DNA of 9,602 nt from an uncultured Legionella sp. (GCA_903885895.1 CAISKC010000152.1:1-9602), one strand, 5' to 3'; shown: positions 1 through 6,717, counted from the first letter of the stretch. Numbers and translations are program-made. The notes: a model not told the origin generated them from the sequence alone.

Positions 1-117
1 AAAAGTGCCAAAGATTTCAAGGATGCTATCAGAGAGTTTTTTTCCATTATCTTGCCCAATATTGGAGGTGCTCTGGATGGGCGAATTAATGACAATTTTC
101 AGCTATTGAAAACATAG
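1..117 (+). CDS. 3' end of an unrecognised gene (partial)
   Basis: An open frame enters from the left edge and runs 38 codons to a TAG at 115-117. The visible residues end in GALDGRINDNFQLLKT. They contain one plausible amphipathic helix (KDFKDAIREFFSIIL) and no recognisable motif. The next reading frame (+1 relative to this one) opens at 110 and starts at 122, so the two frames overlap by a few bases around an A4 run at 109-112. This fragment may therefore be the N-terminal part of the following protein, interrupted by one base. No function can be assigned. Confidence 0.6.
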   Translation, partial: KSAKDFKDAIREFFSIILPNIGGALDGRINDNFQLLKT

Positions 118-121
118 CATT

Positions 122-1519
122 TTGAAAGATCATGGGTATATGCATGCCGAATTTGATATGAGAGGAAGAAAAAGCGCCCGATATCACATTTTTCTACGTC
201 TGAGCAAAGAAAAAGCGACGCCTCTATTAGAACACTATTATAAACTGCATGACGCTAACCCATTAAAATTACGAATATTCGAATTTCTGATCCATCCTAC
301 TTGGCATAATCTTGAGCGCCTCGAGCAGACCCTAACAAATAATCCGGACTATTACCAAGACGAAACACTGGATGCATTGCTAAGCGAAATGATGCCACTG
401 TTGGTACAATCTGTTGAATCAGCACGTTCAACAGCCATCAAAGTCTATGGCGGCGGCCAAGGTTATTTCACAAAACGTGCCGTCAACGAACAAAAAAAAG
501 CATTGTATGATGCTATTCAAGCATTTAACAAGGAAGACCATTTATCGAATAGTGAGCAATGGAACGCCATGAGCACTGTCGGAAAATTGTTATTAGACCT
601 GCTGGATCTGTCGATGAAACAACCTATATCTCAAGATTATGTAAACCTATTAGCTAAGATCAAAGTTTTTGTAACGACACTCATCGCACACGATGCCGAA
701 CGACCACTCAGCGAAAATGATTTTCAAGCCATACAGACTAACATACAAGCCTTCACAACACCCACTAATCTCATACGAATCGCAACCGAGTTTATGCTTG
801 CTACTGCACAAGAAACTCAAGAATATAAACCAAAACTAGTAGATGCTGCTCAACAAATACTACACGCTAAAAATGAGAAAATCATATCTCCCAATGATCC
901 AGCGAACAATGCTTATAAATGGAAAAATGTCTTTGATTTAATCCAAATCATGAGGCAATACAGTGATGAAACTGAAGAAGCATCTGAGAAAAATATTTTT
1001 GAAAATTGCATGCCTATCGTACAAAAAATCATCGCTATTATTCAATATGAGAAAGAAAACACTGCGTTATTAGATGAATTATTCACACAACTTGACATTA
1101 TTTTAGCGCCTTTACACGATCATCCTTTTAAAGATGAAGTAGAAGAACACATGAAATTACTCAAAAAAACTAACGAATATCACACATTGGCTTCTACAAA
1201 CACTGATAAATGGGGTGATGTCTTTCAATTATTTCTACTTATGGGCGACTATAGCGATCAGCCTCAAAATAAAGCTGACCAAGCTATTTTCAAGATCTGC
1301 ATGTCCTTCATAGAACATATCATCACTATTGTTAAGGATAATCCCGAAGACAACGCATTATTAGAGACATTACTCCCACAACTCGATGAGCTATTAGCAC
1401 CTTTGCAAAACCACCCTTTTAAAGAGGGTGTCCAACATATGGTGACCCTACTGAAAGAAACGGATGAATACAAACTGTTGGCGTCACCCTCCTCTTCAAC
1501 CGGTCAAAAAATGGCATAA
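122..1519 (+). CDS. Unknown alpha-helical protein with about 90-residue tandem repeats
   Basis: I do not recognise this 465-residue protein. It has no signal peptide, no membrane segment and no catalytic motif, and looks almost entirely helical and soluble. Residues 267-353 and 364-450 are an ungapped tandem repeat of 87 residues with 38 identities by hand count (about 44%); both units begin with W, share an LAPL...HPFK core and end in EY. Residues 147-235 look like a third, strongly diverged copy of 89 residues with the same W start and EY end. The tail (SPSSSTGQKMA) is polar. The start is uncertain: TTG at 122 has no good Shine-Dalgarno, ATG at 140 has only a weak GAAAGA 10 bases upstream, and the frame may really continue from the preceding fragment. 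In a Legionella/Coxiella-like genome an orphan helical repeat protein could be a secreted effector, but nothing in the sequence proves that. Confidence 0.75.
   Translation: MKDHGYMHAEFDMRGRKSARYHIFLRLSKEKATPLLEHYYKLHDANPLKLRIFEFLIHPTWHNLERLEQTLTNNPDYYQDETLDALLSEMMPLLVQSVESARSTAIKVYGGGQGYFTKRAVNEQKKALYDAIQAFNKEDHLSNSEQWNAMSTVGKLLLDLLDLSMKQPISQDYVNLLAKIKVFVTTLIAHDAERPLSENDFQAIQTNIQAFTTPTNLIRIATEFMLATAQETQEYKPKLVDAAQQILHAKNEKIISPNDPANNAYKWKNVFDLIQIMRQYSDETEEASEKNIFENCMPIVQKIIAIIQYEKENTALLDELFTQLDIILAPLHDHPFKDEVEEHMKLLKKTNEYHTLASTNTDKWGDVFQLFLLMGDYSDQPQNKADQAIFKICMSFIEHIITIVKDNPEDNALLETLLPQLDELLAPLQNHPFKEGVQHMVTLLKETDEYKLLASPSSSTGQKMA
920..1471 (+). repeat. In-frame tandem repeat, 2 x 261 bp (291-bp period)
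   Basis: The two units lie at 920-1180 and 1211-1471, separated by a 30-bp linker. They encode 87-residue repeats of equal length that align without gaps. Shared positions include W, VF, L, M, YSD, IF, C, M, II-I, ALL, L--QLD, LAPL--HPFK, LLK-T and EY. At the DNA level the copies are clearly diverged, which indicates an old duplication, not an unstable array. Confidence 0.8.
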
Positions 1520-1598
1520 ATTTAATTGAGAGATACTGCCAGACTGCAGGCCAATCAAACTAGTTTAAATACAGCACACACTGATGGATAAAAATTGG

Positions 1599-1615
1599 TC
1601 TATACTTAAAGTATA
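1599..1615 (+). promoter_or_regulatory. Sigma-S-type -10 element overlapping a 15-bp palindrome
   Basis: TCTATACTTAA at 1599-1609 matches the extended -10 described for E. coli RpoS promoters (KCTAYACTTAA). No good -35 hexamer sits about 17 bp upstream, which sigma-S tolerates. TATACTTAAAGTATA at 1601-1615 is a perfect inverted repeat with 7-bp arms and a 1-bp centre, so a dimeric repressor could bind over the -10. The start codon of the ferritin-like gene is 26 bp downstream. Confidence 0.55.
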
Positions 1616-1641
1616 ACTTTCATTTTTTCAAGGACGCCATC

Positions 1642-2172
1642 ATGCAAAAACATAAAATATATGATCTAGATACGGTGAAACAACAAGCCAATCAATACCT
1701 AGAAAACGGCGCTGTCACCGAAGATTATGCTTTAGATCTGAATGAAGCCATTCGCCATTTAAACGCGGCTTTGGCAACTGAAATCATGTGTGTATTGCGT
1801 TATCGTCATCACCAAATCATCGCAAAAGGAATCAACAAACCCCAAGTTGCTGCTGAATTTTTGGAACATGCTCAAGATGAAGAACGGCATATGCTGATGA
1901 TCGCAGAACGAATCAATCAATTAGGCGGCGACCCAGATTTTAATCCCAGTACCGTCGCAGCACGCACTGCAACTGAATATGGTGCAGGTAAAAACTTATT
2001 AAAACTCATCGAAGAAGATCTGGTTGCGGAGCGCATTGCTATCATGGTATACCGCAATTTGATTCAATGGTTTGGCTTATATGACAGCACGACGCGTCGC
2101 ATGTTAGAAGAAATCTTAAAAGATGAAGAAGACCATGCGGATGATTTGGCTGATTTGTTACAAGCTATATAG
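1642..2172 (+). CDS. Bacterioferritin-like di-iron protein
   Basis: This 176-residue four-helix ferritin-like protein probably stores or detoxifies iron in the cytoplasm by oxidising Fe(II). The full di-iron ligand set is visible: E47 (ATEIM), E80 and H83 (DEERH), E130 (VAERI), E162 and H165 (DEEDH). The residue after E80, where E. coli Bfr has the haem-ligating Met52, is E81, so haem binding in the classical way is unlikely. An N-terminal extension of about 30 residues precedes the first helix. A Shine-Dalgarno AAGGA at 1630-1634, 7 bases from the ATG, supports the start. The gene stands alone between two promoters. The sigma-S-like -10 upstream fits a stationary-phase or stress role. Annotation as 'bacterioferritin' (bfr) is reasonable, but a haem-free Bfr/Dps-like subfamily is the more careful name. 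Confidence 0.88.
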   Translation: MQKHKIYDLDTVKQQANQYLENGAVTEDYALDLNEAIRHLNAALATEIMCVLRYRHHQIIAKGINKPQVAAEFLEHAQDEERHMLMIAERINQLGGDPDFNPSTVAARTATEYGAGKNLLKLIEEDLVAERIAIMVYRNLIQWFGLYDSTTRRMLEEILKDEEDHADDLADLLQAI

Positions 2173-2182
2173 TCAATATTTC

Positions 2183-2211
2183 TTGCATCACTCTTAGTAA
2201 TTTGATATAAA
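2183..2211 (+). promoter_or_regulatory. Sigma-70 promoter of rpmBG
   Basis: A -35 hexamer TTGCAT (2183-2188) and a -10 hexamer TATAAA (2206-2211) are separated by exactly 17 bp. Transcription should start near 2218, giving a leader of about 77 nt before rpmB. The promoter begins just after the ferritin-like gene's stop codon. Confidence 0.65.
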
Positions 2212-2294
2212 TAACCCCTTTCAATTAAATTTGCAAAATTGCTGAATATTTTTAGCTTAATATTGCACAGAAATATCCAATGTGGAGTAAAATT

Positions 2295-2531
2295 ATGTCA
2301 AGAGTATGTCAAGTCACCGGAAAACGCCCAATTACTGGCAACCGTGTGTCACATGCTAACAACAAAACAAGACGACGTTTCTTACCTAATATCCAAACTC
2401 ATACGTATTGGGTAGAAAGTGAAAATCGTTCTGTTTCTCTTAAACTCTGTGCGCGTGGTATGCGTACCATTGATAAGTTAGGCATTGATCTAGTCTTACA
2501 AAGGTTACGTGACAAAGGCGAAAAAATTTAA
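2295..2531 (+). CDS. rpmB: Ribosomal protein L28
   Basis: This 78-residue large-subunit protein aligns end to end with E. coli L28 from MSRVCQVTGKRP through the RRFLPN, YWVESE and IDKLGID blocks to the RDKGEKI terminus. The ATG at 2295 is chosen over an in-frame upstream ATG at 2280 because GGAG at 2284-2287 lies 7 bases before it and the protein then has the usual family length and N-terminus. It is the first gene of a two-gene unit with rpmG, which follows after 15 bp. Confidence 0.97.
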   Translation: MSRVCQVTGKRPITGNRVSHANNKTRRRFLPNIQTHTYWVESENRSVSLKLCARGMRTIDKLGIDLVLQRLRDKGEKI

Positions 2532-2546
2532 TCAAGGGGTATATAA

Positions 2547-2711
2547 GTGGCTGCAGTTACTATAAAAGTTAAAATGGAATCCACCGCGGAAACAGGATAT
2601 TATAAAACTACGACAAAAAATCCGCGTAATCACCCAGAAAAAATGGAGTTGATGATGTATGATCCTGTTGTACGTAAACACGTTATTTTTAAAGAAAAGA
2701 AAGTTAAGTAA
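2547..2711 (+). CDS. rpmG: Ribosomal protein L33
   Basis: This 54-residue protein starts with GTG (MAAVTIKVKMESTAETGYYK) and contains the typical L33 blocks KNPRNHPEKMELMMYDPVVRKHV and a basic C-terminus. It has no cysteines, so it is the zinc-free form. AAGGGG at 2534-2539 sits 7 bases before the GTG. The gap to rpmB is 15 bp, so the two are cotranscribed as in other gammaproteobacteria. The gene is easily missed because of its length and non-ATG start. Confidence 0.95.
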   Translation: MAAVTIKVKMESTAETGYYKTTTKNPRNHPEKMELMMYDPVVRKHVIFKEKKVK

Positions 2712-2730
2712 GCTGAGTATCCCCTCTTTT

Positions 2731-2768
2731 AGAGTGTCGTCTCCGTGCAAACGGGGATGGCAACCTCT
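2731..2768 (+). other. Imperfect hairpin with GCAA tetraloop after rpmG
   Basis: Positions 2735-2746 pair with 2751-2762 (12 pairs including three G:U wobbles) around a GCAA loop of the GNRA type. After a two-base bulge (2763-2764), AGAG at 2731-2734 can extend the stem with CTCT at 2765-2768. It begins 20 bp after the rpmG stop. No U-tract follows, so it is not a standard intrinsic terminator; a 3'-end stabiliser, a processing site or a Rho-associated end are the likely readings. Confidence 0.45.
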
Positions 2769-2869
2769 TAATATATGCTCTTCTCTGCAAATGAATTAGA
2801 ATTTGACTCTATGCATTTCTATTTGGATCCCTTAGAATGTTGCACATAACATCTTAATGGAGAACAATG

Positions 2870-3145
2870 ATGAATATTCAAATCAGTGGGCGAAATATTG
2901 ATCTAACAGATGCTTTGAAAGCATATATTCATAAAAAAGCAGAAAAATTAAGCCATCATTTTTCACCTATTATTGGTATATCTGTGGTATTAGCGGTTGA
3001 AAGAGAAGAGCAAATCGCTGAAGCAACAATCAACGTCGCACAATTTGAAGGACACGCAAAAGCAAAATCAATAGATATGTATCACTCTATTGATCAGATG
3101 TTGACGAAATTGGAAACACAATTACTGAAGCATAAAGAAAAATAA
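2870..3145 (+). CDS. hpf: Ribosome hibernation promoting factor (short HPF/YfiA family)
   Basis: This 91-residue cytoplasmic protein matches the short HPF family: MNIQISGRNIDLTDALKAYIHKKAEKLSHHF at the N-terminus, an EATINV strand, and the DMYHSIDQMLTKLETQLLKHKEK C-terminal helix corresponding to DMYAAIDGLIDKLARQLTKHKDK in E. coli. It binds the small subunit between the head and body and promotes inactive ribosome dimers in stationary phase. The second of two adjacent ATGs (2870) is preferred because GGAG at 2859-2862 is 7 bases upstream of it, against 4 for the ATG at 2867. It lacks the C-terminal dimerisation domain of long HPF. In E. coli hpf follows rpoN; here it follows rpmG. Confidence 0.93.
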   Translation: MNIQISGRNIDLTDALKAYIHKKAEKLSHHFSPIIGISVVLAVEREEQIAEATINVAQFEGHAKAKSIDMYHSIDQMLTKLETQLLKHKEK

Positions 3146-3164
3146 GACGGTATGTGGCTTATTG

Positions 3165-3197
3165 AAAGTAGGTTCGGTCAAGGCTCAACCTACTTTT
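3165..3197 (+). terminator. Intrinsic terminator-like hairpin between hpf and HPr
   Basis: AAAGTAGGTT (3165-3174) and AACCTACTTT (3187-3196) form a perfect 10-bp stem with a 12-nt loop, followed by a T run of only four on the plus strand. It begins 20 bp after the hpf stop. The strong stem suggests a terminator or attenuator that lowers transcription into the HPr gene; the short U-tract makes it leaky or partial. Confidence 0.55.
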
Positions 3198-3243
3198 GAT
3201 AACATATCAATCTACCAAATAACCATTTACCGAGTATCATCCC

Positions 3244-3513
3244 ATGCGAGAAATTCAAATCACCCTCATCAATAAACTTGGTCTCCACGCACGTGCGTCT
3301 GCAAAGTTTGTATCTACCGCAGCTCGCTTTCAAAGCCAATTAGAGGTGATAAAAGATCAACAAACCATTAATGGTAAAAGTATTATGAGTGTCATGATGC
3401 TCGCTGCGAAACTAGGTACGATCTTAACGTTACGCATGAATGGAGCGGATGAGGAAGACATGGAGAAAGCTTTGGTGGCTCTGATTCAGGACCGGTTCCA
3501 TGAAGCTGAATAA
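3244..3513 (+). CDS. ptsH: HPr family phosphocarrier protein
   Basis: This 89-residue protein of the phosphotransferase system carries phosphate on H15 in the motif GLHARASAKF, with the conserved R17. The residue usually Pro18 in enteric HPr is Ala, as in many HPr kinase-containing proteobacteria. S46 in INGKSIMSVMML is the serine phosphorylated by HPr kinase in other bacteria. Length and fold order match HPr. Its position near hpf suggests it descends from the rpoN-hpf-ptsN-npr cluster, so it may act in nitrogen-type PTS regulation instead of sugar uptake (npr would be the alternative name). The Shine-Dalgarno is weak: only CGAG at 3231-3234, 9 bases from the ATG. Confidence 0.9.
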   Translation: MREIQITLINKLGLHARASAKFVSTAARFQSQLEVIKDQQTINGKSIMSVMMLAAKLGTILTLRMNGADEEDMEKALVALIQDRFHEAE

Positions 3514-3539
3514 GGCCTCTACAGCAACCAAAGCACCAT

Positions 3540-3601
3540 CTACGTCATCCAACAAAGCTGCCACTGCAAGTAGTTCCTTCGCAGCACTCAGGATGACATA
3601 G
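3540..3601. repeat. Palindromic element, GTCATCCTGAG-type interspersed repeat
   Basis: CTACGTCATCC (3540-3550) and GGATGACATAG (3591-3601) are inverted repeats matching at 10 of 11 positions. Inside them GCTGC (3557-3561) and GCAGC (3581-3585) form a second stem. Read on the minus strand the element begins CTATGTCATCCTGAG and continues with GCGAAGGA, which resembles the dispersed GTCATCCTGAGC...GCGAAGGATCT palindromes found in many bacterial genomes. It occupies the space between the convergent HPr and pssA genes and could fold in transcripts of either strand. Confidence 0.6.
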
Positions 3602-3626
3602 GGCGCAACGGATCCTAAAATTATTT

Positions 3627-4385
3627 CTAATCTGTTTTTCTATGGCGCAATTTCAACACACGTCGTTGTTTACGCACACGTTGGACCGTCATTAAAGTTT
3701 GAAATGGACCTGAACCAGCATACAACATAGACGCCAACCAGATAACGGAAGAAGGATCTAACGCCACTGCAGCAAATGCGCCCACCAATACCAACACATA
3801 CAAGAATGGCACTTTGCCTTTAAAATCCAATTCCTTAAAACTATGGTATCGAATATTAGAAACCATCAAAACAGCTAAGACCAGCGCTAAACCAGCGATA
3901 CCAATCAAAACAAACTGATTGTCCCAATCATTTTGTAGGCAAACCCAAACAGAGGAAATAAGGGCTGCTGCAGCAAGGGTTGAACTCAACCCCTGAAAAT
4001 ATCGCTTATCGGCAGTTTCTAATTGCGTATTAAACCGCGCCAAACGTAATGCCACTGCTGCGGTATACACAAAACCAATTAACCACCCTATCTTACCTAG
4101 ACGATGCAACATCCATCCATACAATAACAAAGATGGCGCGATGCCAAAATTGACCATATCTGACAAGCTATCGTACTCTGCACCAAACTCTGTCTGTGTA
4201 TTGGTCAATCGAGCAATACGACCATCCAATCCATCCGCTATCATACCAATAAACATTGCGATAATGGCTGTCTCGTACTGCATTTTCATCGAGGCAACTA
4301 ATGAATAAAATGCCGCAAACAATGCGGCAGTTGTAAATAAATTTGGCAATAAATAAATACCAAATCGAGCGGGTTTCTGTTTCAT
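3627..4385 (-). CDS. pssA: CDP-diacylglycerol--serine O-phosphatidyltransferase
   Basis: This inner-membrane enzyme makes phosphatidylserine from CDP-diacylglycerol and L-serine, the precursor of phosphatidylethanolamine. The CDP-alcohol phosphatidyltransferase signature is complete: D51, D54-G55, A58-R59, G68, D72 and D76 (DGLDGRIAR followed by G-x3-D-x3-D). Several hydrophobic helices follow, and a basic tail ends in LRHRKTD. It is the multi-spanning type II enzyme, unlike the PLD-like E. coli enzyme. I choose the ATG at 4385 (252 residues, MKQKPARFGIYLLPNLFT) because AGGGTGG lies 9 bases upstream; a GTG at 4424 would add 13 residues with only a weak site. It lies 44 bp downstream of pnp and is probably cotranscribed with it. 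Confidence 0.93.
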   Translation of the reverse strand: MKQKPARFGIYLLPNLFTTAALFAAFYSLVASMKMQYETAIIAMFIGMIADGLDGRIARLTNTQTEFGAEYDSLSDMVNFGIAPSLLLYGWMLHRLGKIGWLIGFVYTAAVALRLARFNTQLETADKRYFQGLSSTLAAAALISSVWVCLQNDWDNQFVLIGIAGLALVLAVLMVSNIRYHSFKELDFKGKVPFLYVLVLVGAFAAVALDPSSVIWLASMLYAGSGPFQTLMTVQRVRKQRRVLKLRHRKTD

Positions 4386-4429
4386 CGTATCGTACCACCC
4401 TATTTTAACAAGCGAAATATCCACATGGC

Positions 4430-6580
4430 TTAAGCTTCTTCATCATCCTCATCTACCTGAGGAGACGGTTCAACTTCTACTGCTGCTTGCTCAGAAGCGC
4501 CAGGCTTGTCTTTCCATTCTAATTTCACACGACCTTGTTTATCGATCCCAGCAACAAATACTGAAATTGCATCGCCTTCTTTCAATACATCTTCCACTTT
4601 TTGCGAACGATCTGAACATATTTGCGAGATGTGTAATAAGCCGTCTTTCCCTGGTAACAAATTAATAAATGCGCCAAAATCAACGATTTTAGAAACTTTA
4701 CCATGATAAGTTTTGTTCACTTCAATCTCAGCCACCAATACTTTAATTTGGCGTTGGGCTTCTTCCAAAGCATCCAAATTAGGCGAGAACAATTGCACCA
4801 AGCCTGTGTCATCAATATCAATTGCCACACCAGTACTCTCAATCAAGCCTTTGATAGTAGCGCCACCTTTGCCAATGACAGTGCGAATTTTATCTTCCGC
4901 GACTTTCATAGTAACGATACGAGGCGCATGCGTAGATAATTCTTCACGGTGTTCAGATAACGAATGACTCATCACCTCTAGAATATGGCGGCGACCATGC
5001 AATGCCTGATCAAGTGCCTGTTCCATAATTTCTTGCGTAATACCCTTAATTTTAATATCCATTTGCAGTGCTGTCACACCATTCCAAGTACCAGCGACTT
5101 TGAAATCCATATCGCCCAAATGATCTTCATCACCTAGTATATCGGTCAATACCGCAAACCGTTCGCCTTCTTTGATAAGCCCCATAGCAACACCCGCTAC
5201 AGGTGCCTTCAAAGGAACGCCAGCATCCATTAAAGCCAAACTTGCGCCACAAACAGTTGCCATCGAGCTGGATCCATTGGATTCTGTGATCTCAGAAACA
5301 AGACGTACAACATATGGGAATTCTTGTGTACTAGGCAATACTGCAGCCAAACCACGTCTAGCTAACCGTCCATGACCAATTTCACGGCGCTTAGGACTGC
5401 CAATCATGCCCGTTTCGCCCACTGAATAAGGAGGGAAGTTATAATGCAACATAAAGCGATCTTTAAATTCACCTTCCAATTTATCTAAAAGCTGTGCATT
5501 ACGGTCATTCCCTAAGGTTGCCGCTACAATCGCTTGCGTTTCACCGCGAGTAAATAAAGCAGAACCATGCACGCGATCTAAGACATGCGTACGAATCGCA
5601 ATAGGTCTCACTGTTTGACGATCACGTCCATCGATACGCGGTTCTCCATCCAAAATCAATTGACGCACATAATTTCTTTCCAAAAGATCAACCATCGCAA
5701 AAATACGATCTGATGCGAAATCCGGATGCTCCGCTTGTACTGCAGACACCACAGTTTGTCGAATTTCGGCAAGTTTTTGATAACGAGTTTGTTTGTCTTT
5801 GTTAGCATAAGCTTGAACCACATCGGCATGGACCACTTCTTTCACGCGTTCAAGCAATGCATCTTCATCGCGAACTTCAGAAAGCGGCCATGTGGACTTG
5901 CCACCTTCTTCAGCAAGTTCTTGAATCATGCGAATAACTGGTTTCATCATTTCATGACCGAATAACACAGCACCTAACATCACTTCTTCGCTCAATTCTC
6001 GCGCTTCGGATTCCACCATTAAAATAGCATCTTCCGTACCAGCCACCACCAAGTCTAAAGCAGACTGTTCTAAAGCTTTAGGTCCTGGGTTCAGTAAATA
6101 GATACCATCTTGATAGCCAACGCGCGCTGCACCAACTGGGCCATCAAATGGAATACCTGAAATCGCCAATGCTGCAGAAGCACCAATTAAAGCGACGATA
6201 TCAGCCGGTACTTCCGGATTTAAAGACATGACTGTAGCAATGATTTGCACTTCATTCATAAATCCTTCTGGGAACAATGGTCGCAGAGGACGATCGATCA
6301 AACGAGAACGGAGTGTTTCTTCTTCACTCAAACGACCTTCTCGTTTGTTGAAGCCACCGGGAATTTTACCCGCTGCATAAAATTTTTCTTGGTATACGAC
6401 CATCAAAGGGAAAAAGTTATTTTTCTCCGCACCGTCTTTTTTACCTACGACCGTCACCAAAACTTGAGTGCCAGCCATTGAAGCAAACACAGCACCATCC
6501 GCTTGACGTGCAATTTCACCTGTTTCTAATACCAGTTGGTGATCACCAAACTGAATTTCTTTTGTAATTTTTGCCATCAT
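4430..6580 (-). CDS. pnp: Polyribonucleotide nucleotidyltransferase (PNPase)
   Basis: This 716-residue 3'-5' phosphorolytic exoribonuclease and RNA-degradosome component has the complete domain order: first RNase PH domain (about 10-230, with FFPLMVVYQEKFYAAGKIPGG), an all-helical linker (about 240-310), second RNase PH domain (about 315-545), a KH domain with GKGG at 570-573, and an S1 domain at about 622-690. Catalytic-core residues match E. coli positions: R398/R399, S437-S439, D486 and D492 (GDEDHLGDMD). The tail is acidic (DEDDEEA). GAGG at 6587-6590 is 6 bases from the ATG at 6580; a second ATG follows directly at 6577. The gene follows rpsO as in E. coli, with the rpsO terminator only about 28 nt before its start codon. 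Confidence 0.98.
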   Translation of the reverse strand: MMAKITKEIQFGDHQLVLETGEIARQADGAVFASMAGTQVLVTVVGKKDGAEKNNFFPLMVVYQEKFYAAGKIPGGFNKREGRLSEEETLRSRLIDRPLRPLFPEGFMNEVQIIATVMSLNPEVPADIVALIGASAALAISGIPFDGPVGAARVGYQDGIYLLNPGPKALEQSALDLVVAGTEDAILMVESEARELSEEVMLGAVLFGHEMMKPVIRMIQELAEEGGKSTWPLSEVRDEDALLERVKEVVHADVVQAYANKDKQTRYQKLAEIRQTVVSAVQAEHPDFASDRIFAMVDLLERNYVRQLILDGEPRIDGRDRQTVRPIAIRTHVLDRVHGSALFTRGETQAIVAATLGNDRNAQLLDKLEGEFKDRFMLHYNFPPYSVGETGMIGSPKRREIGHGRLARRGLAAVLPSTQEFPYVVRLVSEITESNGSSSMATVCGASLALMDAGVPLKAPVAGVAMGLIKEGERFAVLTDILGDEDHLGDMDFKVAGTWNGVTALQMDIKIKGITQEIMEQALDQALHGRRHILEVMSHSLSEHREELSTHAPRIVTMKVAEDKIRTVIGKGGATIKGLIESTGVAIDIDDTGLVQLFSPNLDALEEAQRQIKVLVAEIEVNKTYHGKVSKIVDFGAFINLLPGKDGLLHISQICSDRSQKVEDVLKEGDAISVFVAGIDKQGRVKLEWKDKPGASEQAAVEVEPSPQVDEDDEEA

Positions 6581-6603
6581 TCTGTTCCTCAGATTATGTG
6601 GAA

Positions 6604-6636
6604 GAATAAAAAAGGCGCAATCGTTTGCGCCTTTTT
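6604..6636 (-). terminator. rpsO terminator/attenuator before pnp
   Basis: On the minus strand a perfect 12-bp stem (AAAAAGGCGCAA with TTGCGCCTTTTT, arms 6625-6636 and 6609-6620) with a 4-nt ACGA loop ends in a run of six T. This is a classic Rho-independent terminator. It corresponds to the attenuator between rpsO and pnp in E. coli. The stem has T5 on the plus strand too, but no plus-strand gene is close upstream. Because it sits just before the pnp Shine-Dalgarno, pnp expression must depend on read-through or on transcripts that include the hairpin. Confidence 0.88.
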
Positions 6637-6643
6637 GTTTATT

Positions 6644-6665
6644 GATATCACTAAAACGTGATGTC
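6644..6665 (-). other. Second hairpin in the rpsO-pnp spacer
   Basis: GATATCAC (6644-6651) and GTGATGTC (6658-6665) pair over 8 positions, one a G:U wobble, with a 6-nt loop. It lies between the rpsO stop and the terminator. In E. coli the pnp leader carries an RNase III-cleaved hairpin used in PNPase autoregulation; this stem, possibly stacked with the terminator stem, is the only comparable structure visible here. The functional link is inferred. Confidence 0.35.
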
Positions 6666-6717
6666 GGACATACACCGGTTCATTTATTGAAAAATCAGAG
6701 TGAATCGATGTCATCAA

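Noticed and set aside
2532..2750. 72-codon minus-strand open frame opposite rpmG
   Set aside because: It is the antisense shadow of rpmG, which is clearly real on the plus strand with a GTG start.
2803..2838. Promoter for hpf using TTGACT (2803-2808) and TAGAAT (2833-2838)
   Set aside because: The spacing is 24 bp, too long for sigma-70, and no sigma-54 GG/GC pair with correct spacing was found; hpf may be transcribed from the rpmBG promoter.
4703..6481. Several plus-strand open frames of 60-85 codons inside pnp
   Set aside because: They are antisense to a fully conserved PNPase coding region and show no start signals or recognisable motifs.
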